In this document: one piece after another, positions 52,005-60,118 of the stretch
Layout of the letters: each line of letters opens with the position of its first letter
Position numbering within the stretch: position 1 is the stretch's first letter
NCBI RefSeq assembly: GCF_001012815.1
Contig: NZ_JYJP01000051.1
Span: forward strand, 62,001 to 126,000
Direction: 5' to 3'
DNA from: Vibrio mexicanus
GTDB taxonomy: Bacteria; Pseudomonadota; Gammaproteobacteria; Enterobacterales; Vibrionaceae
Length of the DNA stretch: 64,000 nt
The notes under the pieces: model-generated
Database searches by the model: none
Told to the model about the DNA's origin: nothing
The model's input: the letters and a program-made list of their open reading frames with translations, nothing else
Program-made: the position numbers and the translations under genes

Positions 52005-53759
52005 ATGATGATGAAAAGAAAAGAAAATAGAAGCGCCAGACTCGTACTAGCCCATATTAATGACACCCATTCATATTTTGAGCCTACTTCCTTACAATTA
52101 ACACTAGAGGTTGATGATCAACCTGTGACGCCTTATGTCAGTGCCGGTGGTTTTGCTCGAATAGCAACGAGAGCCCACCAACTGCGCGACGATGCTAAAC
52201 GCATGAACTCCGGATTTCTGTTTCTTCATGCCGGTGATTGCTTCCAAGGAACGTTATATTTTTCGCTATTTAAAGGCAAAGCCAATGCTGAAATGCTCAA
52301 TGCTCTTGAAATTGACGCCATGGCACTGGGTAATCACGAACTCGACATGGGCAACGAGCCCGTGGCGAAGTTCGTTCAAAAGGTCAACTTCCCACTGTTA
52401 GCAGGTAACTGGGATCTATCCCATGAGTGCCAGTCTAAGCCTTACACGCTAAAAGGCGTCGACAATGTGTACGATTACGCACCAAACACCAAAACAGCGA
52501 AGTGGATTATTAAGGAAGTTGATGGCGAACCCATTGCCATATTCGGATTATCTCTCGACAAGATGTCTGACATTTCCAACCCTGATGCAGATACACCGTT
52601 TGTGAATGCGGAAAAAACCGCAAGGAAGACAATATCGACGTTAAACGCACTTGGTGTAAACAAGATTATTTTATTGAGTCACCTAGGTTACGATGCCGAC
52701 CTTGAACTCGCGGAAAAGGTCTCGGGGTTAAGTCTAATTATCGGTGGGCACAGCCATCACTTGCAAGGGGACTTCAGCGACATCGGTTTAGGTCAAGGTG
52801 ACGAATATGGATTGTTAGTCAATGGTACAAGAGTACTTCAAGCAGGGTTTCACTCGCTTACAATGGGTCATGCTTACATTGACTTTGCTGCTGATGGAAC
52901 GATCACCAAGTTTGTCGGTAAGAATGAACTGTTACTAGGGCGTCGACTCTTTTTGAATGCGAGCATGAGCCAAGTAGGAGAGGATTCGAGTTACCATCAA
53001 GCCTGTGAGTTACTCAACAATCACAATAACGTCGTAGTATGTAAAAAAGATCCTGATGTTCATAAGATTCTTGCAGATAAGTACATCCCAAGAGTTAGGA
53101 AACTACAGTCGACCATTATCGCGACAAACAACCAGCCGTTGCGTCACATACGCATTCCAGATGCTCATGGGCCTAGCGAAGTCGCGCCTTTGGTTTGTGA
53201 GTCGTTTTATTACGCCATGAATAAGCGACACTATGACGTTCAATTTGCTATTCATAATGCAGGTGGGGTGAGAACGTCACTAAATGAAGGTGATATTACC
53301 GTTGCCGATGTTGCCGGAAAATTGCTTCCGTTTGCCGTTCCGATCGGCATGTATCAAGTCACAGGGGCAACACTTGCTCTGGTACTAGAAGGGGCCATTA
53401 ATAATGCATTTAACAACGGCGTCGAAGGTACTGGGTCTGGTTCTTATCCTTACACACACAATCTAAACTTCGAGTATATCGCCGATGCGCCAATGGGCAG
53501 TCGCGTCACTAACCTGAAGATTTATAACGAAGAAACGGGTTGGGAACAGGTTCAACCAGAGCAGATTTATCGTGGCGCTTCATCCGCGTATACCATGAAA
53601 GGTAAGGAAGGTTACGACGCAGTTGTAAATGTGGAGTCTGATCCCGTGGTGACTAACTTATCCATGGCTGACTGTTTCATTGAACTGCTCACAGACCAGC
53701 CAAACAGGCTCAACCAATCTTCTCATATGGTAAATAGTATATGGCATAAAGGTTGCTAG
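52005..53759 (+). CDS. 5'-nucleotidase/UshA-type metallophosphatase
   Basis: About 584 residues from ATG 52005; an ATG at 51972 would add 11 basic residues. Metal-binding motifs of the calcineurin-like domain: LAHINDTHSYFEP, LFLHAGDCFQGTLYFS, MALGNHELDMG and LIIGGHSHHLQGD. The C-terminal nucleotide-specificity domain has FAIHNAGGVRTSLNEGDI and GSGSYPYTHNLNF. Such enzymes usually have a signal peptide and act in the periplasm. Here the N-terminus is strongly basic with no hydrophobic stretch, so it looks cytoplasmic or the start is elsewhere. Single gene. Confidence 0.88.
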   Translation: MMMKRKENRSARLVLAHINDTHSYFEPTSLQLTLEVDDQPVTPYVSAGGFARIATRAHQLRDDAKRMNSGFLFLHAGDCFQGTLYFSLFKGKANAEMLNALEIDAMALGNHELDMGNEPVAKFVQKVNFPLLAGNWDLSHECQSKPYTLKGVDNVYDYAPNTKTAKWIIKEVDGEPIAIFGLSLDKMSDISNPDADTPFVNAEKTARKTISTLNALGVNKIILLSHLGYDADLELAEKVSGLSLIIGGHSHHLQGDFSDIGLGQGDEYGLLVNGTRVLQAGFHSLTMGHAYIDFAADGTITKFVGKNELLLGRRLFLNASMSQVGEDSSYHQACELLNNHNNVVVCKKDPDVHKILADKYIPRVRKLQSTIIATNNQPLRHIRIPDAHGPSEVAPLVCESFYYAMNKRHYDVQFAIHNAGGVRTSLNEGDITVADVAGKLLPFAVPIGMYQVTGATLALVLEGAINNAFNNGVEGTGSGSYPYTHNLNFEYIADAPMGSRVTNLKIYNEETGWEQVQPEQIYRGASSAYTMKGKEGYDAVVNVESDPVVTNLSMADCFIELLTDQPNRLNQSSHMVNSIWHKGC

Positions 53760-53796
53760 TTTTTTCTTCGATTAACTTAAATCGGAGACAGACACA

Positions 53797-53892
53797 ATGT
53801 GGAGTAAAGATTGGTTAGATATCGGAGTCGTTTTTCTTTGGATTAGTGTTTGGGCGTTACTCGTCTATTTCATGCCCTTAGCTGGCGTTTAG
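53797..53892 (+). CDS. 31-residue single-span membrane protein
   Basis: Too short for ordinary gene callers. It begins ATG after GGAGACAGAC and encodes a charged N-terminus (MWSKDWLDIG), then a hydrophobic helix (VVFLWISVWALLVYFM) and a short tail, stopping at TAG. A strong terminator follows six bases later, which marks it as a transcribed unit. Function unknown. It lies in a gap that otherwise holds no gene. Confidence 0.68.
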   Translation: MWSKDWLDIGVVFLWISVWALLVYFMPLAGV

Positions 53893-53897
53893 GTTTC

Positions 53898-53930
53898 AAA
53901 TGGAGCAATTATTTTGCTCCATTTTTATTT
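53898..53930 (+). terminator. Terminator after the 31-residue gene
   Basis: Eleven-bp stem AAATGGAGCAA/TTGCTCCATTT, loop TTATT, then a T-rich tail. Confidence 0.88.
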
Positions 53931-53969
53931 TTTCACTAGACGAACTCAAAAAGCAGGAATAGAATCGCG

Positions 53970-54180
53970 CCTGTTTGGGGAGTAGTCGCCTTTGGTTTAC
54001 TTATCGTCATCTCGTTAAGCGTTCGCTTATCCGGTAAGTATAAGGTAAGAAGTTGTTCTTATCTTCGACAAGACCAACGCAATCATGGTTTCGTTTTGTT
54101 CTCATCCTGCATTAATGCAGCGGGAGTACGATGCGAAGCGCGTTATGTTTGCGAAAGGTCTGACTTACCAAAATAGATCT
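53970..54180 (+). ncRNA. yybP-ykoY-type manganese riboswitch (terC leader)
   Basis: The leader before terC contains GGGGAGTAG at 53977-53985, the signature element of the yybP-ykoY riboswitch, and GAAAGGTCTGACTTACC near 54153-54169 as the closing part. The spacing and position fit the leader upstream of alx/terC genes, where the RNA binds Mn2+. The 3' end lies just before the GGAGG ribosome site at 54189. Exact boundaries are approximate. Confidence 0.72.
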
Positions 54181-54197
54181 TTCGCCTTGGAGGATCT

Positions 54198-55147
54198 ATG
54201 ACTCTAACTCATTACCTATTATTTGCTGTCTTCACTTTCTCTTTAGTTTGCATTGATATTTGGCAAACAAGAGGCGGCGCTATCTCGCTAAAAAAAGCTA
54301 TTACTTGGAGTGTATTCTGGTTCGGTCTAGCGTTTGTATTCGCCGGAGTACTTTACCTTTACTGGGATTGGTTCGTACCTGGCAGTGATTACACGCCGCA
54401 AGCAGCTACCTTGTCGTTTGTTACTGGCTACCTGCTAGAGAAGTCTCTGAGCGTGGACAACTTATTTGTATTCGCAATTATCTTCCATCAATACGCAGTG
54501 CCAGAACATTTGCGTCCGAGAGCGCTACTTTGGGGTGTAATTGGTGCTTTGGTGCTAAGAGCAATCATGATCGCAGTGGGGGCACAACTGCTAGAGCAGT
54601 ACCATTGGGTACTCTATGTGTTTGCTGCATTCTTGATTTGGACTGGTATCCAGTTAGCGACAGATAAAGCGATAGCCATGTAAGCCCGCTTCCTGAAAAG
54701 CTTGTAAGACGTTTAATGCCAGTGTCTGAGAATTACGATGGCAACAAGCTGTTTAGTAAAGAGAACGGTAAACGTGTCGCAACGCCAATGTTTATCGTGA
54801 TTGGTGTTATTGCTTGTATGGATGTCATGTTTGCATTGGACTCAATACCGGCAATATTTGCTGTAACCCGTGAACCATACTTAGTACTCGCAGCTAACGT
54901 ATTCGCACTGTTAGGTTTACGTTCCTTGTACTTTGTACTTCAAAACATGATGGATAAGTTCGTTTACTTAAAGCCAGCACTGTCCTTCATCATGGTATTC
55001 ATCGGTGTAAAAATGTGTTTGATAGGCACACCATATGAAGTACCAACTTGGTTGTCCCTGTCAGTGCTTCTACTGACTATGACAGTTGCGGTTATCGCTT
55101 CTATACAAAAACAGAAGTCATTAAAACAATCACCTGACTTAGGTTAA
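54198..55147 (+). CDS. TerC-family membrane protein (Alx-like), frameshifted
   Basis: Integral membrane protein of about 316 residues with seven or more hydrophobic segments. TerC motifs: YLLEKSLSVDNLFVFAIIFHQYAVP and the second half ACMDVMFALDSIPAIFAVTREPYLVLAANVFALLGLRSLY, with acidic residues for metal handling. The frame breaks at 54669; adding one G (AAAGGCGAT) gives DKGDSHVSPLPEKLVRRLMPVSENYDGNK and joins both parts. Alx/TerC relatives export manganese, in line with the upstream yybP-ykoY-type leader. GGAGG lies four bases before the ATG. Confidence 0.92.
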
Positions 55148-55159
55148 CTCAGCTAATGG

Positions 55160-55190
55160 AAGCCCTCTAGTCATTGGAGGGCTTTCCTGC
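55160..55190 (+). terminator. Terminator after terC
   Basis: Eight-bp stem AAGCCCTC/GAGGGCTT with a nine-base loop. Confidence 0.8.
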
Positions 55191-55441
55191 ATTTTCTTGT
55201 AAAATATTTGTATCAAACTCAATCTATAATGTCTTTCGTATGTATATAAATTCACTATTTAACGAGTTTTAGTCGAAAATAACCCTTAAGAATGAATATA
55301 GCAAAACTGCATGAGTTAATAGATTGTAAAATAAGAAAATCTAATTCGAATATCCAAGATTTGTCATTATTTAAACGTAAAAAAATGGCCTAATATTCAT
55401 TCATCAAAGCGAATTACGAAAAGATTTATAGAGAGGCAATC

Positions 55442-55633
55442 ATGGCACAAGCAATGCACATCGAAACAATCGCTGCACCAACCTCTATGGATAAGAAAAC
55501 CTACTCGGTTAACTTCAAAGGACTGATTGCACACTTATTAGATATTCTATTTGTCGACAATAGTCAGCCTCGCGCTTACTACTCAAGCGACCTATCTGAT
55601 CACATGCAGAAAGACATTGGCCTAACACGCTAA
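55442..55633 (+). CDS. Small DUF1127-like protein
   Basis: 63 residues, MAQAMHIETIAAPTSMDKKTYSVNFKGLIAHLLDILFVDNSQPRAYYSSDLSDHMQKDIGLTR in outline: the C-terminal DLSDHMQKDIGLTR matches the end of DUF1127 (YjiS-like) domains, which are short arginine-rich proteins in small RNA and phosphate-related regulation in other bacteria. GAGAGGCAATC precedes the ATG and a strong terminator follows, so it is a single-gene unit. The 236 bases upstream hold no other convincing gene. Exact role unknown. Confidence 0.78.
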   Translation: MAQAMHIETIAAPTSMDKKTYSVNFKGLIAHLLDILFVDNSQPRAYYSSDLSDHMQKDIGLTR

Positions 55634-55651
55634 TTGAATATCAAGAATTTG

Positions 55652-55681
55652 AAAAGCCAGCTTATCTAAGCTGGCTTTTTT
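55652..55681 (+). terminator. Terminator after the DUF1127-like gene
   Basis: Thirteen-bp stem AAAAGCCAGCTTA/TAAGCTGGCTTTT followed by six T. Confidence 0.92.
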
Positions 55682-55769
55682 GTGTCTGCAGTTTTTAAAC
55701 ACAACGAAAGTAAATCTAATTTGGTGCGGTCAATATCTTTAATCGTGGTAAGACGGAAAGGATGCACCA

Positions 55770-56468
55770 ATGACAGCTTTACTCGCTCTCTCTGTTGTTA
55801 GCTCAATATCGACAGGTCAAATATGGACGAATCAAGGACAGCCCGCTCAAGTGATCGAGCTATTTACCTCTGAAGGATGCTCAAGTTGTCCGCCTGCCGA
55901 TAAATACATCTCCAAACTTCAAACCAACAGTGGTCTGTGGTCGGAAATAATCCCAATTGTCTATCACGTGGATTATTGGGACTATTTAGGCTGGAAGGAT
56001 GAGTTCGCCAAGCCAGAATATTCACAATTACAGCGGCTTTATCAGGCGTATGATGTAGTAGGTAGCGTCTATACACCGGGATTTGTCGTAGACGGGCAAG
56101 AGTGGCGAGGTTTTTTCAATTGGATAAACCGAGATCTTCCTGCAAATAAGCAGAAGGAAGCTCATCAACTGACCTTAGTGCGAAAAGGCAACGAGTTCGA
56201 ATTAAAGTACAATGCAGATGCTACGCTAGATGCCACCATCGTTTTCATTGTGAATGACCAAACAACGATAATTAAAGCTGGCGAAAATCGCGGTAAAACC
56301 TTAGAGCACGATTTCATTGCGTCATCGAGAAAGCAGGGGCGCTCCAATGAAGGCCGATGGACGTTTGAATACAATGGAAACTTAAGTGACATCGATGCGG
56401 TTGCCGCGTGGGTTTCGCCAGCTGGCAGTTTTGAGAGAATTCAAACGGTAGCAGGGCGCATTGAATAG
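55770..56468 (+). CDS. DUF1223 thioredoxin-fold protein
   Basis: 232 residues; the short hydrophobic start (TALLALSVVSSIS) suggests export. The domain opens with VIELFTSEGCSSCPPADKYISKL, the DUF1223 hallmark with a CxxC-like pair, followed by VYHVDYWDYLGWKDEFAKPEYSQ and YTPGFVVDGQEWRG. The thioredoxin-like fold suggests redox or thiol chemistry in the envelope, which is inference. A C-terminal beta domain follows. AAAGGA precedes the ATG. Single gene. Confidence 0.9.
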   Translation: MTALLALSVVSSISTGQIWTNQGQPAQVIELFTSEGCSSCPPADKYISKLQTNSGLWSEIIPIVYHVDYWDYLGWKDEFAKPEYSQLQRLYQAYDVVGSVYTPGFVVDGQEWRGFFNWINRDLPANKQKEAHQLTLVRKGNEFELKYNADATLDATIVFIVNDQTTIIKAGENRGKTLEHDFIASSRKQGRSNEGRWTFEYNGNLSDIDAVAAWVSPAGSFERIQTVAGRIE

Positions 56469-56475
56469 AAGTAAC

Positions 56476-56500
56476 AAAAAGGCGCTCTATTGAGCGCCCT
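56476..56500. terminator. Bidirectional terminator
   Basis: GGCGCTC/GAGCGCC stem with a T run on the minus strand, between the DUF1223 gene and phnA. Confidence 0.8.
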
Positions 56501-56527
56501 TGTCTAATTAGTTCGGGTAGGATGCCG

Positions 56528-57084
56528 TTACTTCTTACGACAGAACTCAGCGATTACGTACATAGACTGACCGCCGTTTGCTTTACCTGAAACCAGTTTA
56601 GGGTCATCACCAATGCTGATACCACGAATTACCGTGCCTTGCTTGATTACTTGGTTAGTACCACGAACAGGAAGGTCCTTGATTACCGTTACGTCATCAC
56701 CTTTTTTAAGTTCAACGCCGTTGCAATCGAATGGTTTGTCGTCTGCAGACATACCTTTCATTGCCCAGTTCATTTGTTCTTCTTCCATGTACATCATGTC
56801 TAGCGCGTCTTGCGCCCAGCTTTCTGCGTTTAGACGAGTCAACTGACGCCAAGCCGTTACTTGAACTGCTGCTACTTGGCTCCACATGCTGTCGTTAAGG
56901 CAGCGCCAGTGGTTGATGTCTTGAGCTCATCGATTTCGCCCAAGCATTTGTCACACACCATGATAGCTGTATCTACCGTTACGTGACTATGCGGTGGTAC
57001 CGCGTAAGCCGTTAGTGGGTTATCCGAACCACACAATTCACATTTCGATCCACAGCGCTCTAGCATAGTTGCTTCAGAAGACAT
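56528..57084 (-). CDS. yjdM: PhnA/YjdM zinc-ribbon protein, frameshifted
   Basis: About 185 residues when repaired. The N-terminal zinc ribbon has CELCGSDNPLTAY and MVCDKCLGEID, coordinating zinc by four cysteines. The frame breaks near 56920; adding one G gives ELKDINHWRCLNDSMWSQVAAVQVTAWRQL. The C-terminal PhnA domain carries KPFDCNGVELKKGDDVTVIKDLPVRGTNQVIKQGTVI. The name alkylphosphonate utilisation PhnA comes from E. coli, where the function is not supported by genetics; real role unknown. Single gene. Confidence 0.92.
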
Positions 57085-57298
57085 AAAAGACTCACAATTA
57101 TTAGGTTTAAATTACGCGCCTATTATCCACTTTCTCTTATGAAATAAAAGTAATAAAGGCAACTGAATTGGAATAAGAGTAAAACAACGTCACACTGTCA
57201 CCTACTATTTGCACGCGTTTATGGATATCAGCCCTTTATCACTAATCATAGACATAGGATAATGCGCAGCAAGTTAATCTCGCTTACTTGGTAGCACA

Positions 57299-58381
57299 TT
57301 GGAATTACTCGCAACACAACTGTTTGGAAAACCCCTCAGATTAGAAGGCTCTTTGGCTGGCTGGCAGCAACTGTATTGGGACAATACCTTAGTCTCTCAA
57401 ATCGATGAATCGGACAATAGCACCGATAGTACTCTACATGCTTTTAGGCTATTGCAAGGGGAAACACCTATTGAGTGTCATCTAGAAGCTCAGCTATCTT
57501 GGCAGCCATTCCACTTAGGATACAGGGTGATGGTGAATGGCGAGCAAGTTGAAGATGGGGTAAGGGTTGAAAAGGATATCGAGAGACAAACACCGACGGT
57601 AGAACCGAAAGCTGAGCGCCGATTTAGCCTGATAGGACTCGTTTCATTAGGACTTAAGGCACTAAAGAGTGCCAAGATGATCAAAGTGGTTCTCGCTTCA
57701 GTGAGTCTTGCGGCGTATTCGTGGCTATTCTCGTTTCAGTTTGCACTGGCGCTCATTGCTTGCCTGGTATTTCATGAATATGGGCATATCAAAGCGATGA
57801 AGTATTTTGGTATGCGAACAAAGGGGATTTACCTTGTTCCTTTCGTTGGCGGACTCGCATTAAGCGATGAAAAGATTAACACTCGTTGGCAGGACGTCGT
57901 TATCTCAATCATGGGGCCATTCTTTGGGTTAATGCTCTCTATTGTATTGATGATTCTTTATTGGATAACGGGTTCTATGTTCTTTGCGGGCTTAGCTGTA
58001 TTCAATGCGTTCTTAAACTTATTCAACCTATTACCAATACTGCCTTTGGATGGTGGCCACATTCTCAAAAGTATCAGTTTCTCGATGAACAGTGTCACTG
58101 GTATCGTGCTTTGTACAGCTGGTGCCGCGCTGGGTGTAGCAATAAGCTATTGGCTTGGTCTGACACTATTTGGATTTTTGCTAATCATGGGGACAATTGA
58201 AATCGTTTTAGAATGGAAGCAAAGGTATTTTAGCCATCTGTTGCCGTTAAACCGATATGCTCAACTGGTGACTGTTGGGTGGTATTTAGGTACGGTAAGC
58301 GCGCTAATTGGCATTATTTGGTACTTTGCATCAAAGGGCGACACCCTGTTGCAACTGCCGCTGATGATTCTCGGTACCTAA
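57299..58381 (+). CDS. M50-family site-2 metalloprotease
   Basis: Integral membrane protease of 360 residues. The catalytic zinc motif HEYGH sits in a hydrophobic segment (LALIACLVFHEYGHIKAMKYFGM) and LLPILPLDGGHILKS supplies the third metal ligand, as in site-2 proteases. A soluble N-terminal region of about 100 residues precedes the first membrane segment. Start is the TTG at 57299 because no ATG lies earlier in frame and the N-terminal ELLATQLFGKPLRLEGSLAGWQQLYW looks complete. Substrate unknown. Confidence 0.82.
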   Translation: MELLATQLFGKPLRLEGSLAGWQQLYWDNTLVSQIDESDNSTDSTLHAFRLLQGETPIECHLEAQLSWQPFHLGYRVMVNGEQVEDGVRVEKDIERQTPTVEPKAERRFSLIGLVSLGLKALKSAKMIKVVLASVSLAAYSWLFSFQFALALIACLVFHEYGHIKAMKYFGMRTKGIYLVPFVGGLALSDEKINTRWQDVVISIMGPFFGLMLSIVLMILYWITGSMFFAGLAVFNAFLNLFNLLPILPLDGGHILKSISFSMNSVTGIVLCTAGAALGVAISYWLGLTLFGFLLIMGTIEIVLEWKQRYFSHLLPLNRYAQLVTVGWYLGTVSALIGIIWYFASKGDTLLQLPLMILGT

Positions 58382-58391
58382 TGAAACGAAG

Positions 58392-58415
58392 ATGGGGAGC
58401 TAAATAGCTCCCCAT
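58392..58415. terminator. Bidirectional terminator
   Basis: Eleven-bp stem ATGGGGAGCTA/TAGCTCCCCAT with a two-base spacer, between convergent proteases. Confidence 0.85.
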
Positions 58416-58419
58416 TTAA

Positions 58420-59211
58420 TTAGGCTTTGCAGTTTGGCCTAGATTCATCTGAATTCGGTAGTACCGTCATCTCTTGTTCTAAGTCAGAAATCCGAGTGCT
58501 ATGAGAAGGGTGGGTCGAAAGTAGTTCAGGCGGTTGTTGTCCATTGGAAGCTTTCGCCATATTCATCCAAAGTGACACGCTCTCACGTGGGTTAAACCCA
58601 GCTTTTGACATCAACTGTAACCCAATGATATCGGCTTCTGATTCTTGCGTTCGGCCATACGGAAGTATAACGCCGTATTGCACACCAACTCCAAGCGCTG
58701 CCATTGTCATGTCGCGGTACTCGGCATAATCGGAAGCACCAAGCGCGACACTTGTGATCTGCAGGCCAGTACTGGCAAGTTGCGATTGCGACAATCGTTC
58801 ATTACTGTGATCCGCTAGAACATGTGCAATTTCGTGGCCAATAACGGTTGCGAGCTGATCTTGGTTAACCGCTACGTTCAAAAGCCCCGTGTAAACGCCT
58901 ATCTTGCCACCTGGCAAAGCGAAAGCATTAACTTGATCACTTTCAAATACCACCACTTCCCACTCGTCAAAAGCACTTTGTTTTGGAACATGTGCAGTGA
59001 TTGTGTCAGTTACACATTGCACGTAGTTAATCACCGCTTTATCCTTGCTCTGCGGTATCTCCTTTTTCATCTCTTCGAAAGATTGAGCGCCCAAGTTACT
59101 CATATCTTGATCAGAAAAAAGGGTGAGTTGATTTCTTCCTGTTGGCGATGAACTGCATCCAACCAATGCTGCGCAAAGAGAAAGGGTAAGTAATTGAATT
59201 TGAGGCCGCAT
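58420..59211 (-). CDS. M48-family metalloprotease lipoprotein
   Basis: Periplasmic lipoprotein of about 263 residues; signal with lipobox LVGC followed by SSSPTGRNQLTLFS. Zinc site HEIAHVLADHSNER (HExxH) with the third ligand in ESEADIIGLQLMSKAGFNP. It resembles the LoiP/YcaL group of outer-membrane quality-control proteases. The ATG at 59211 has GGAG six bases upstream; an earlier in-frame ATG at 59223 does not. Likely roles in envelope stress are inferred. Single gene. Confidence 0.9.
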   Translation of the reverse strand: MRPQIQLLTLSLCAALVGCSSSPTGRNQLTLFSDQDMSNLGAQSFEEMKKEIPQSKDKAVINYVQCVTDTITAHVPKQSAFDEWEVVVFESDQVNAFALPGGKIGVYTGLLNVAVNQDQLATVIGHEIAHVLADHSNERLSQSQLASTGLQITSVALGASDYAEYRDMTMAALGVGVQYGVILPYGRTQESEADIIGLQLMSKAGFNPRESVSLWMNMAKASNGQQPPELLSTHPSHSTRISDLEQEMTVLPNSDESRPNCKA

Positions 59212-59295
59212 TTGATACTCCATGTCTTACTACAGGCTCGTCAGGTTTGCTTTATTGTATAACTTTATCTGTCGAGAACTAAAACGGAAACCACT

Positions 59296-59721
59296 ATGTC
59301 AATATGGAAGCGTGAATTCGATCTCGCGACACTTAACGCTACATCAAAGAATACGCTCATTGAGCACTTGAATATCGAATACTGTAACGTCACCGAAAAT
59401 AGTATTTCAGCAACCATGCCCGTGTGCAGTTTTACACATCAACCTTTAGGCATGTTACATGGCGGCGCTTCCGTCGTATTAGCAGAAACTTTGGGCTCTG
59501 TTGCCGCTAATATGTGCGTAGAAGACGGCGCTTTTTGTGTGGGCCTTGATATTAACGCCAACCATGTTCGAGCTATGAAAAGCGGAACTGTGATTGGAAC
59601 AACGTCGCCGATTCATTTAGGCGTATCGACTCAAGTTTGGCAGATAGAGATTACGGATGAGCAAGAGCGTTTAGTCTGCACGAGTCGTCTAACCATTGCC
59701 GTCAAGCGACCAAAGAAGTAG
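59296..59721 (+). CDS. Hotdog-fold acyl-CoA thioesterase (MenI/YdiI-like)
   Basis: Single hotdog-domain thioesterase of 141 residues. LGMLHGGASVVLAETLGSVAAN carries the catalytic region (HGG and the active-site Glu), and GLDINANHVRAMKSGTVIGTTSPIHLG is the second conserved block. Close to the YdiI/MenI group that releases 1,4-dihydroxy-2-naphthoate in menaquinone synthesis, but other acyl-CoA substrates cannot be excluded. Eight bases before the DUF3389 gene, so probably cotranscribed. Confidence 0.91.
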   Translation: MSIWKREFDLATLNATSKNTLIEHLNIEYCNVTENSISATMPVCSFTHQPLGMLHGGASVVLAETLGSVAANMCVEDGAFCVGLDINANHVRAMKSGTVIGTTSPIHLGVSTQVWQIEITDEQERLVCTSRLTIAVKRPKK

Positions 59722-59729
59722 GGCACATT

Positions 59730-59959
59730 ATGGTCATCGAGTTTGAATACGGAAAAATCATCGTCACGCCACATGAAGTGGTGGTGCGCCTTTCTGCCCC
59801 TCACAGCGCTAGTTTGCATGCTCATCCAGACGCGCTAACACTGATAGGCAAGGGGCCAATGTACTATTGGCAAATGCCAATGATACCAAATGGTCGATTA
59901 AATTGTCAGAACAACAGCTACAAACACTATCCGACGAGCTATGTATCCCTTTTGAATAA
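59730..59959 (+). CDS. DUF3389 protein, frameshifted
   Basis: Small vibrio protein of about 76 residues when repaired. It starts MVIEFEYGKIIVTPHEVVVRLSA, typical of DUF3389. The frame breaks at 59852-59855, where AAGGGGCC should be AAGGGGGCC. Adding one G gives GKGANVLLANANDTKWSIKLSEQQLQTLSDELCIPFE and a stop at 59957. Read without repair the frame would run on to 60032 with an unrelated tail. Cotranscribed with the thioesterase. Function unknown. Confidence 0.85.
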
Positions 59960-60118
59960 ACTCCTTTCGAATAATTTGCTATTGAATGGATTGTTGTCGA
60001 GTAGAAAGCCATTGAGTAGCTTTTCTCCATAAAGATCAAAGTTTCGATCGTATTGCTTGCTCTTATTTCAAAAATGGGGAAACTATCAGTATATCGCAGT
60101 TATTGAGATTTCCCCTTT

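Noticed and set aside
55292..55393. A 33-codon open frame between terC and the DUF1127-like gene
   Set aside because: AT-rich with no ribosome site and a strongly basic, low-complexity product. No terminator or conservation evidence seen.
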